Shown: positions 8,206 to 15,930 of the stretch, in pieces
Position numbering within the stretch: position 1 is the first letter of the stretch
Layout: every line of letters begins with the position of its first letter
Source of the DNA: Gemmatimonadetes bacterium bin94
GTDB taxonomy: Bacteria > Gemmatimonadota > Gemmatimonadetes > Longimicrobiales > Gaopeijiaceae
Direction: 5' to 3'
DNA length: 64,000 bases
Assembly: GCA_002238865.1 (NCBI GenBank)
Contig: MPNE01000006.1
Coordinates: 1 to 64,000 of the forward strand
The notes under the pieces: generated by a model
Databases searched by the model: none
What the model was told of the DNA's origin: nothing
What the model saw: only the letters and a program-made list of their open reading frames with translations
Position numbers and translations under genes: made by a program

Positions 8206-9624
8206 TCAGGCGATCCGCCTGCGCGGCATCACATGCTCGACGGTGAGTTCATCAGGCATGATCGTCTCTTTGCCATGCTCGTGTCTCATCAGCTCGCACA
8301 GCACCGCGCGGGTGGATCGCGTGGCGCTGCCGCCGTAGGCCTTGCGGGTGCGGATCCCCTCCCTTACGGCCTCGTCTCCGGGGACGCCGACGCGCGTGTT
8401 CCACCGGCGGTTGATCCTGTCGACCCAGTGATCCACATAGCCCTCGTGGGAATCTGGTCCGCGTTCGTGTGCAAGCTCCGCGAAAGCCTTGTTGAGTCCG
8501 CCCAGCTGGCGATCCGCGAGCCACATGCGGGTCAGCCACGAGGAGACAGCCGCGAGCGTCGCTACAAGGGCCGCCGAGCCAGCACTGTTGCAATTGTCCT
8601 GCGTCGCGTCGTTCAACAGTCGCAGGGAGAACGGGCGATGGACATGGAATCCCAACGCACGCAGATGGCACAGCTCGCGCTCCGTGCTGGCGTCGTGGGC
8701 GCCCGCAGTGCCCGTGAGGATCCCGTAGAGCTTCGCGAGTCGGCTAAGCTCGCGGCATAGCGCCCGCCTGTCGTCCTTGCCGTTCCGGACGGCCCACCGC
8801 CGCAGTCCTTCGTAGACTTGGCTAATGCCTGGTGTGTCGCCTGTCCACCACCGCAGAACGTCTCGAAGGAAGATGTCGATCAGTTCGCTTGAATGCCGGG
8901 CATCGAGCGCGCTCTCCATCTCGAGCCAATGCTTGTTGTGGAGCTCCTGCTGCTCGGCGTCCGGTAGCCCCATGAGCAGCCAGTTCTTGACCTTCTCGCT
9001 CTCGGTGAGAGGTCGGCCGGTCGCGTTGAGGCTCTGGAAGATCTGCTGCGGATCGTCGGTGTGATCGAGCCCGATGCTGACCACCCGCAACCGTCCCAGG
9101 CCGTCGAGCAGGGTGGCCGTGTCGTGCTTCGCAACCAGCCGACGCGCAATCCTCCACGCTTGGGATACCGCTCCAGCCCCTCCGGACTTCCCTGTCAGGC
9201 CGTCGCCGTACTCGCGCTCGTCCCCGTCTTGGAGCCTGAGTTTACGTCGCTGGCTCGGCACCGCACCCGGGTTCGTGATCCGAAGGTCGAAAATGCTCTG
9301 TCCGGTCCAAGCCCCGCACACGCCATCGGGTCCCAGCTTGGCGGCGATGCTGGCCAGCAAGATGCTCACCGTGGTCAGTCTCTGCTGGCCGTCCACGACG
9401 CGGAACACCTGAACCGGCATTCCGGCAGGGCCGGGTTCCGGGAAGGTGAGCAGCGTGCCGCCGTAGTGGGTTGCGCCCTCGCCCGCGGCCGCAACAGCCA
9501 AGAGATCCTCCACCAACCGTTCGATGTCTTCGAGGCCCCAGCAGTACCGGCGCTGCCAACGCGGTACGACGTATTGGACCTGCCCGTTCAGCAGATTCAG
9601 AAAGTCGACCGGATTGGAGTTCAT
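8206..9624 (-). pseudogene. GmrSD-type (DUF262/DUF1524) restriction protein, truncated inside its HNH domain
   Basis: The 472-residue product starts at the ATG at 9624. The N-terminal DUF262 domain has YVVPRWQRRYCWG (18-30) and the nucleotide-binding motif RVVDGQQRLTT (76-86). The rest follows the family layout through a helical middle to the C-terminal DUF1524 region. In intact members this region begins with an EH(I/V)MP motif and continues with the other HNH residues. Here the protein reads VEHVMPRRRIA and stops, so only the first HNH His is present. GmrSD-like enzymes cleave modified or invading DNA, and the nuclease step should be dead in this version. The loss coincides with the repeat at 8142-8193. 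The frame is open upstream to 9843, but that extension lacks family character. Confidence 0.8.
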
Positions 9625-10655
9625 TTGGCGATCCCATCTTGGGAACAAGTGGAGTCGGCAAAGCCGTCTCAACCAACCTAACCCACACCCATCCTCCCAC
9701 CATCGCCCACACCGCTTGGACGGCTTGCCCTCCCCGCGTTTCGCATGCTCGGGTCCTGATCTCCACGAGCTCAAGCGGGAAATCCTAGCAATGCGACAGG
9801 ACGTGGTCGCGACTCGATTGCGTATCCAGTCCACCAGCCCCAAGTAACTCCCTCCTGCCCGGGGCTGAACTCCCCTCGGGAAGAACTTCCGGTACTCCAG
9901 CGAGCGCTCCGGTACCGCTCATCCTCCGTCGGTTCCGTGTCCGGCACGCCATCACGGGCGATCCCGCCCACCCCCGACCGGTCAGCAACCCTTGTCCGCG
10001 GTCTTCCGGGCCGACAGGTTGAGAATGGTGCGAATCCAGGCAGGGAATCGTCTAACTACTTACAGGGCTGCACGATCTGCGCTTTCTGCCCTTGAATCGC
10101 ATCTGCTTCCGTCGTCCAGAAACAGCGGGCAAATCGCCTCAAACTGCGGGAATCCCTTTCCTCATTTGGACCTGTCGGTTCAGGTGTCCGCCAGACCCAC
10201 AGAGACGAAATGCCCCCCAACCCCCGCGGCGCGGCGTCCGGGCCGTCCGTCCGTTAGGAGTTAGGGTTAGGCGCCCGATCGTCGGCAGCCCGCACGGGAC
10301 CGAGTGGGCGCCCCAAAGACGTGACCAGCGCCGACAGCTTCGGCGAACCGCCGCTCCCTTGGGAGGAAGATCGCCGGGTGGTGCCCCATTTTCTCCTCTC
10401 CCAAGCGCTTCACGATCACCGCGGGTTACGGATCGGATCCCACCGGCGTCGCCGGTCTGGTGGGTGTTCCCACTGTGCGTTGACGGCGGCGGGCATCAGA
10501 CCAAGCCTTCGCTCTCAGCCTTCGTGAATCTGCCGGCGAGCCTGGCTGCGGTCCTTGATGGCTCGCCCTGAACCACCGAAACTTGGTATGGTTCTTCAAG
10601 GCTTCCTGCGAAGCATCGGCCATCCAAGTCGGTGCCCTGCACCCGAAAGGGGATC
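9625..10655. other. Long spacer upstream of the methyltransferase gene, with right repeat copy
   Basis: No gene is supported here. It contains the right inverted-repeat copy (10039-10090), a GTTAGGAGTTAGGGTTAGGC stretch at 10253-10272, and a tight hairpin with arms ACCGGCG and CGCCGGT at 10442-10456. The last 60 bases before 10656 should carry the methyltransferase promoter and leader, which ends in AAAGGGG. Confidence 0.4.
10039..10090 (-). repeat. Right copy of 52-bp inverted repeat
   Basis: Inverted partner of 8142-8193 with three mismatches. Similarity fades outward (to about 10160) and stops abruptly inward near 10031-10038. The homology therefore extends away from the GmrSD gene and not into it. 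This suggests two oppositely oriented copies of a roughly 125-bp repeat element, not the terminal repeats of one transposon enclosing the gene. Confidence 0.85.
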
Positions 10656-13280
10656 ATGGCGCGTCGAAAAGGCAAGGCGGGGCGGACCATCGCCACGTAC
10701 GAGCATCCAGACAAGGAGCGGGTGAACAACCCGCCCGTGGGATTGGTCACGCCCGAGACTGACAGGGATGCGGGCGACAAGTCGTACGCTCATGATCCGC
10801 ATCTCGATCCTCACCTCTCCTGGGCGGGTAAGGCAGAGCACACGTCGTTCGAGGTGCCTACGGTGTCGCTGCATGTCCACGAGCGGATCGACCCACACAC
10901 GATCATCGACACTGTACGGAAGCCGAGAGACACTGCAGAGCAGGGATCGCTGTTTGCCACACCGGAGGAAAACCCGCCCCTGCGACAAGCCATCGAGTTC
11001 TACCGGCACCGGCACAACTGGACCAACCGTCTGATCGCGGGCGACAGCCTTCTCGTCATGAACAGCCTGATCGAGAAGGAGGGTCTCGGCGGGCAAGTCC
11101 AGATGGTCTACCTCGACCCGCCCTATGGCATCGAATACAAGAGCAACTTCCAGCCATTCGTGAATCACCGCCGTGTCAGGGACGGGCGGGACGAGGATCT
11201 GACCCAGGAACCCGAGCAGATTCGGGCCTTCCGGGACACGTGGGAACTCGGCATTCACTCCTATCTGTCGTATCTGCGGGACCGGCTGCTGCTGTGCCGC
11301 GAGCTTCTCGCGGACACGGGCTCCATCTTCATGCAGATCAACGACGAGAATCTGTCGCTCGTCCACCTGATCATGTCGGAGGTCTTCGGCGCCGACAACT
11401 TCGTCGTACACATACCCTTCAAGAAGAAAGGCAACCAGAAAGGGGGTCTCCTCGATCCCGTAAACGACTTCCTGATCTGGTTCGCCAAGGACAAAGCCCG
11501 TGTACGGGAGGCGTACAACCAGCTCTTCGAGCCGATGTCTCTCGATACCGATCTCGTCGAGACGTTCCGGTATGTCGAACTGCCGGATGGCGACGTTACG
11601 ACGCTCGCCAAGCTCGAGAAGAGTGAGAATCGGCCTGACAGGTATTATCGTGACCACCCTGATCGGGTACTCTCCGAACACCCAGGTGCTCGGGTCTTTA
11701 CGTCCGGCGACCTCACCGCCGGTGGCTTTCGGAAGAACCAGAGCGTCCCCTTTACATACCGAGGAGAGACTTTCGATCCCGGCGTCTCAAGAGGAAACTG
11801 TTGGAAACACACCGCCATTGCAGAGGAAGGTTCGCCATCCGGAATGGATCGGCTGGCTGCCGCGAACCGCCTCTACGTCGGTCGTGGTCAACTCCGGTTC
11901 AAGCGTTATCTCGACGACTTCGGGTATAGGGCGCTTAGTAACTGGTGGGGTGACGTAGGCGGAGCGGCCAACCGGATCTACGTTGTTCAGACCAACACCG
12001 AAGTCGTCAAGCGCTGCATTCTCATGACCACCCAGCCCGGAGATCTGGTTCTTGACCCCACGTGCGGCGGCGGGACGACGGCTTATGTCGCCGAGGAGAG
12101 GGGCCGCCGCTGGATCACCTGTGATTCATCTCGTGTCTCTCTGACCCTCGCCAAGCGGCGCATCATGAGCGCCATCTTCGAGTACTTCCAACTCGCGCAG
12201 TCCGACGAAGGGGTGGGAGGTGGCTTCTGTTACGAGACGGCCCCGCATATCACATCGACCGATATCGCAAACGACCAGCCGTCCGCCGTCGAGATCCTTT
12301 ACGACCAGCCTCTTGTCGACCGCTCAAAGGCCCGCGTCACCGGTCCCTTCACGGTCGAAGCAGTCCCGGCCCCATCCGTGACTCCGCTCGACGACGTAGC
12401 CGAGCGGGATGCGCTACCGGCCGATGCCTCGGTGGCGCGCACAGGGCCGACGATTCGGCAGGGAGACTGGCGCGACGAGCTTCTGAAGACCGGCATTCGG
12501 GGCAAGGGTGGCCAGCACATTGGGTTCGTGCGGCTGGAGCCGCTGCCCGGCCAGAGGCACCTTCACGCCGAGGGCGAGACGAGACCCGACGAGGGATCGT
12601 CGCCGGGAACGCAAGACACGGCGCTGGGGGTTCGTGCAGTGGTGTCGTTCGGCCCGGATCACGCGCCGATGGAGCAGCGGCAAGTAGAGCAGGCCATCGA
12701 AGAAGCATGGCGTTTGGTGCCGCGACCCGAAGTTGTCGTCTTCGCGGCCTTCCAGTTCGACCCCGAGGCGTCGAAGGACATCGACGAGACGAGCTGGCCC
12801 GGCGTGACGTTGCTCAAGGCGCAGATGAACGCGGACCTGCTGACCGGCGACCTTAAGAAGAAGCGGGCGAGCAACGAGAGCTTCTGGCTCGTCGGCCAGC
12901 CGGACGTGGCGGTCGAACGCCTGTCCGAGGGGGAGGACGAAGGCAAGTTCCGCGTCTCGGTGCAAGGCTTCGACTACTACAACACCAAGACCGGCAACGT
13001 CGAGTCCGGCAACGCCGACCGGATCGCGGTCTGGATGCTGGATCCCGACTACGACGGGCGCAGCCTGTTCCCGCGCCAGGTGTTCTTCCCGATGGCGGGT
13101 GCCAAGGACGGCTGGACCAAGCTGGCGAAGACCCTCAGGGCGGAGATCGACACGACCCGGATGGCGGCCTACCGGGGGACCGTGTCGCTCCCCTTCGAGC
13201 CGGGCAAGCACGGGCGCGCGGCCGTCAAGATCGTGGACGACCGGGGCGTCGAGAGCCTCAAGATCGTGGAATTGGCGTGA
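10656..13280 (+). CDS. Type III-like site-specific DNA-methyltransferase (Mod), adenine-specific
   Basis: An 874-residue methyltransferase. The catalytic motif DPPY lies at 154-157 (VYLDPPYGIEY) and the AdoMet-binding motif DLVLDPTCGGGTT at about 463-475. DPPY before the FxGxG-type motif, with a long recognition region between, is the beta-class N6-adenine arrangement seen in type III Mod proteins. The C-terminal 400 residues are a family-specific extension. ATG at 10656 has AAAGGGG upstream. It is followed without a gap by an MNT antitoxin, a HEPN toxin and a 20-codon stump of the restriction helicase. The enzyme would now act as an orphan methylase. Whether the missing restriction subunit exists elsewhere in the genome cannot be seen here. 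Confidence 0.88.
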   Translation: MARRKGKAGRTIATYEHPDKERVNNPPVGLVTPETDRDAGDKSYAHDPHLDPHLSWAGKAEHTSFEVPTVSLHVHERIDPHTIIDTVRKPRDTAEQGSLFATPEENPPLRQAIEFYRHRHNWTNRLIAGDSLLVMNSLIEKEGLGGQVQMVYLDPPYGIEYKSNFQPFVNHRRVRDGRDEDLTQEPEQIRAFRDTWELGIHSYLSYLRDRLLLCRELLADTGSIFMQINDENLSLVHLIMSEVFGADNFVVHIPFKKKGNQKGGLLDPVNDFLIWFAKDKARVREAYNQLFEPMSLDTDLVETFRYVELPDGDVTTLAKLEKSENRPDRYYRDHPDRVLSEHPGARVFTSGDLTAGGFRKNQSVPFTYRGETFDPGVSRGNCWKHTAIAEEGSPSGMDRLAAANRLYVGRGQLRFKRYLDDFGYRALSNWWGDVGGAANRIYVVQTNTEVVKRCILMTTQPGDLVLDPTCGGGTTAYVAEERGRRWITCDSSRVSLTLAKRRIMSAIFEYFQLAQSDEGVGGGFCYETAPHITSTDIANDQPSAVEILYDQPLVDRSKARVTGPFTVEAVPAPSVTPLDDVAERDALPADASVARTGPTIRQGDWRDELLKTGIRGKGGQHIGFVRLEPLPGQRHLHAEGETRPDEGSSPGTQDTALGVRAVVSFGPDHAPMEQRQVEQAIEEAWRLVPRPEVVVFAAFQFDPEASKDIDETSWPGVTLLKAQMNADLLTGDLKKKRASNESFWLVGQPDVAVERLSEGEDEGKFRVSVQGFDYYNTKTGNVESGNADRIAVWMLDPDYDGRSLFPRQVFFPMAGAKDGWTKLAKTLRAEIDTTRMAAYRGTVSLPFEPGKHGRAAVKIVDDRGVESLKIVELA

Positions 13281-13642
13281 TGGAAGCCTCCGTGCGGGCG
13301 GCGACCGGAGCCGCCCAGGACCGCGAGCGGCTGGCGGCCCGGATCGGCGTGTCCATGAACGCCATCGAGGCTTTCTGCGACCGTTGGCAGGTGGGGGAAC
13401 TGGCGCTGTTCGGTTCCGTGCTTCGCGACGACTTCGGGCCGGACAGCGACATCGACGTGTTGATCCAGTTCAGGTCGGAACGGTCGCCCGGCCTGTTCGG
13501 CATGGCCGGGATGCAGCGGGAACTGGCCGATCTGTTCGCCCGCAGGGTCGATCTGGTGAGCCGGGCCGCCATCGAGGGGAGCCGGAACTACATTCGCAGG
13601 AAGGCGATCCTGGAATCCGCGCGGGTGGTCTATGCCCCGTGA
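13280..13642 (+). CDS. mntA: MNT-family nucleotidyltransferase antitoxin
   Basis: A 120-residue minimal nucleotidyltransferase. The motif ALFGSVLRDDFGPDSDIDVL (about 42-61) contains the GSxxR element and the metal-binding Asp pair of DSDID. In MntA/HepT modules this enzyme neutralises the HEPN RNase, in characterised cases by adding AMP groups to it. The ATG at 13280 overlaps the methyltransferase stop (TGATG); a GTG three bases earlier is an alternative. It overlaps the next gene by 11 bases, as expected for a toxin-antitoxin pair. Its position between mod and the lost res gene suggests that the pair belonged to the restriction locus as a built-in control or second effector. Confidence 0.88.
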   Translation: MEASVRAATGAAQDRERLAARIGVSMNAIEAFCDRWQVGELALFGSVLRDDFGPDSDIDVLIQFRSERSPGLFGMAGMQRELADLFARRVDLVSRAAIEGSRNYIRRKAILESARVVYAP

Positions 13643-13976
13643 CGACTCCGCGTATCTGCTCGACATGCTGCTCGCCGCGCGCGATGCGTTGTCCTTTACC
13701 GAAGACACGTCGTTCGACGACTTCGTGCGGGATCGGCGGACGCAGCTGTCGGTTCTCAAGGCGGTGGAGATCGTCGGCGAGGCCGCCGCGCAGGTGAGCG
13801 AAGACGCGAGGCGGGCGAGCCCGGACATCCCGTGGCGGGAGATCGTCGGCATGCGCAATCGGCTCGTGCATGTCTACTTCGACATCGACCTTCCGCTCGT
13901 CTGGGATACGGTTCGCCACGACCTGCCAGATCTCATCGCCCGATTGGAGCCGCTGGTTCCGCCGGAGACCGGATAG
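13632..13976 (+). CDS. hepT: HEPN-domain toxin (HepT / DUF86)
   Basis: A 114-residue all-helical HEPN protein. The catalytic RNase motif RxxxxHxY is intact: Arg75, His80 and Tyr82 within MRNRLVHVYFDID. Members of this family cut tRNA or mRNA when freed from their MNT partner. The start overlaps mntA by 11 bases and the stop codon overlaps the GTG of the res stump by one base, so the four genes formed one translationally coupled operon. The intact active site suggests the toxin could still be functional although the restriction gene is gone. Confidence 0.88.
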   Translation: MPRDDSAYLLDMLLAARDALSFTEDTSFDDFVRDRRTQLSVLKAVEIVGEAAAQVSEDARRASPDIPWREIVGMRNRLVHVYFDIDLPLVWDTVRHDLPDLIARLEPLVPPETG

Positions 13977-14038
13977 TGCCCAGCGAGACCATCGACCGCT
14001 TGATCGTCAATTCGCCCTACGAAGAGCCTACACGTTAG
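13976..14038 (+). pseudogene. N-terminal stump of a type III-like restriction helicase (Res)
   Basis: Twenty codons from a GTG that shares its first base with the hepT stop. They encode VPSETIDRLIVNSPYEEPTR. The INSPYEEP signature is, from memory of the family, the start of the large DEAD/DEAH restriction subunits that partner this kind of Mod. The frame then hits TAG at 14036 and the roughly 900 remaining codons are absent. The break coincides with the 3' end of the Rpn nuclease gene at 14035. It is a decapitated res gene. The identification rests on a short match and on position in the operon. Confidence 0.6.
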
Positions 14039-15117
14039 GGTTGCGCCTCCGGGACTCCAGGTGGAAGACCACCGCCTTGTCGCACGCTTGCGAGGAACTC
14101 CTCGGCGGAGGCGCAGTCGAGGATCGCGTCCGCAGCGCGGGCCACGAGATCCGGGTCCGTACGGTGGGTCAGCAACCGGGCCAGCTCCCCGGCGGTTTCG
14201 GGGCCGAATCGGCGGGTGACTTGTCGATGCAAGAGCCGTGCCCGCCCTTCCTCTCGCCCTTCTCTTCGCCCACGGCGGAATCCCTGCTGGTCAATGTCCT
14301 CCAGGCCGCGTTGGAATGCCGTCTTGACCGTTCCCATCGTCATCGCCTCCTCCAATTGCCGGCTTGAATAGCCCTCCGAAATTAACACTTCCTTCAAGGT
14401 CTCGGCCATGAATTGGTCGAAGTGCTCGTCCCCCAGTTCTTCGATCACGCGCCACAGTCTCGGAAGCTCCAAGCTCAGCACCTCCGGCGTCCAGTTGTGC
14501 CCCAGGCGCAGCACCATCTCCGGCAGGTCGAGCGGCACCGGCGGCGACCCGGCGGCGGATTTGCGCGAGACCACCTTGTAGGTGTCCGGGGCCGACTCCA
14601 CGAACAAGTCGGCCAGGCGAGTCGGCGCGTTCCAGGGGCCGCCTCCATGGTGAAGCACCAGCGATCGTATGGCCAGCTTGCGTCTGGCGCGACCGTGCTT
14701 CCTGTCGTCGTCGAGGAGAGTCTGGGCCACGAGCAGGTTATACATCGTCGTCCGGAACGCCATGTTCCGCTCCGGCCGATCCTGAAACTCGATCGATAGC
14801 ACGAGAGCCCCATCTTCGTCGCTCAAGTCGGCCCGCAACAGCATGTCGGCGTAGCGCTTCACAAAGCCCTTTCCGATGAGTTCGGTGTTGAGCGTTTCCA
14901 GCGACGTGAAATCGATCCGGTCGGCGAATTCGGGGATATGGCGACGGACCAGCAGCTCGATCATGAGGCGATGGGAGAAAATCTTCTTCAGCGCGGCGTC
15001 GTACAACGGGATTCCGGCCTGGGGAGCGGACGTGTCCTCTGGAGAGAAGAGCGACAGTAAGCTGGGCTGGATCGAGGGGCAGGCACATGGCTGCATGGGC
15101 CGCGGCTCGCGGGTCAC
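14035..15117 (-). CDS. Rpn/YhgA-like PD-(D/E)XK nuclease with DUF4351 tail
   Basis: A 360-residue protein. The PD-(D/E)XK core is visible as YADMLLRADLSDEDGALVLS followed by IEFQDRPERNMAFR, giving a D...ExQ active-site pattern. The C-terminus (GRREGREEGRARLLHRQ then RRFGPETAGELARLL) matches DUF4351, which often ends Rpn-type proteins. Rpn proteins are nucleases linked to recombination and, in E. coli, to phage defence. Start is taken as GTG at 15117 because AAGGAG lies seven bases upstream; ATG at 15096 lacks a site. It converges on the operon whose res gene is broken exactly here, and diverges from the K+ channel gene. Confidence 0.8.
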   Translation of the reverse strand: MTREPRPMQPCACPSIQPSLLSLFSPEDTSAPQAGIPLYDAALKKIFSHRLMIELLVRRHIPEFADRIDFTSLETLNTELIGKGFVKRYADMLLRADLSDEDGALVLSIEFQDRPERNMAFRTTMYNLLVAQTLLDDDRKHGRARRKLAIRSLVLHHGGGPWNAPTRLADLFVESAPDTYKVVSRKSAAGSPPVPLDLPEMVLRLGHNWTPEVLSLELPRLWRVIEELGDEHFDQFMAETLKEVLISEGYSSRQLEEAMTMGTVKTAFQRGLEDIDQQGFRRGRREGREEGRARLLHRQVTRRFGPETAGELARLLTHRTDPDLVARAADAILDCASAEEFLASVRQGGGLPPGVPEAQP

Positions 15118-15226
15118 GACGACGCTCCTTGCTCGTCGGGGTTCTTGTGCCCGACGCCAGCCCACCGGCAAGCTCCATCCCGAACCCGCGACCCCGCAGC
15201 CCGACCCGCAACCCAGGAAGGACACA

Positions 15227-15910
15227 ATGAGGCAGAACTCTCCATTCTCGGAACGAATCGAACGCGGGGTGATTGCCGTCATCTGCCTGGATCTGGTGCT
15301 CCAGACCACCGAGACCGTGGACGCCATGTCCGGGGCGGCGTCGCTCTTTTATTGGGCTGGTGTGGGCGTCTGGTTGCTCTACACGGTCGAGTGGTGCATC
15401 CGCATCCGCCAGGCGGAGGACTGGAAGAAATACGCGTTCAGCTTCATCGGGATCGTGGACTTGCTGGCCATCCTGCCGCTGTGGGCGTTCACGGGATTCG
15501 ATCTGAAGGCACTTCGGGCCTTTCGCCTCTTCCGCCTGTTTGTCACGACGGCGAAGCTTGCCACCCGCACCAGCGCGGTAGCCAAGCTCGCAAGGGCGTT
15601 CCGGTTCGCCATGGACGAGGCCGGTGCGCTGTTCGCCGGCACATGCATCCTTGTGATCACGGCCGGGTTCGGCATGTACCACCTCGAACACGGGGTGCAA
15701 CCGGAGATCTTCGCCTCTGTTTACGATGGACTATGGTGGGCGGTGGTCACGCTGACGACGGTGGGGTACGGAGACATCCAGCCCGTGACGGCCGGCGGGA
15801 GGATCCTGGCCACCGTGGCGATGTTCGCCGGAATCGGTGTCATCGGGGCGGCGTGCGGGATCATGGCGGACGCGCTGAGGGAGGCGAGCGACGGGGAGAG
15901 GGCGGGGTAG
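15227..15910 (+). CDS. Voltage-gated potassium channel-like protein
   Basis: A 227-residue channel. Hydrophobic segments S1-S3 are followed by an Arg-rich S4 (LKALRAFRLFRLF, Arg97/100/103), a pore helix and the K+ selectivity filter TVGYGD at 178-183, then S6. The length and layout fit single-subunit bacterial Kv channels that assemble as tetramers in the inner membrane. S4 has fewer charges than animal channels, so voltage dependence is uncertain. ATG at 15227 follows AGGAAGGA. It is divergent from the Rpn nuclease gene and converges with the stator-like operon, separated by a terminator-like stem at 15901-15930. Confidence 0.9.
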   Translation: MRQNSPFSERIERGVIAVICLDLVLQTTETVDAMSGAASLFYWAGVGVWLLYTVEWCIRIRQAEDWKKYAFSFIGIVDLLAILPLWAFTGFDLKALRAFRLFRLFVTTAKLATRTSAVAKLARAFRFAMDEAGALFAGTCILVITAGFGMYHLEHGVQPEIFASVYDGLWWAVVTLTTVGYGDIQPVTAGGRILATVAMFAGIGVIGAACGIMADALREASDGERAG

Positions 15911-15930
15911 TGGGTCGACCTTCCCCCGCC
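15901..15930. terminator. Stem-loop between convergent genes
   Basis: Arms GGCGGGG (15901-15907) and CCCCGCC (15924-15930) can pair across a 16-base loop. The stem overlaps the end of the channel gene and the stop codon of the last stator-operon gene. No T-run is present on either strand, so termination efficiency is uncertain. Confidence 0.45.

Noticed and set aside
8069-10160. GTTAGAC/GTCTAAC inside the inverted repeats resembles integron attC core sites
   Set aside because: An ATTCAAC lies 97 bp before GTTAGAC in the left copy, but the sequence between cannot fold into the attC hairpin, no integrase gene is present and neighbouring genes lack attC sites.
10031-10275. Inverted repeats as terminal repeats of a transposon carrying GmrSD
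   Set aside because: The similarity between copies extends outward from the gene, not inward, and no transposase is present.
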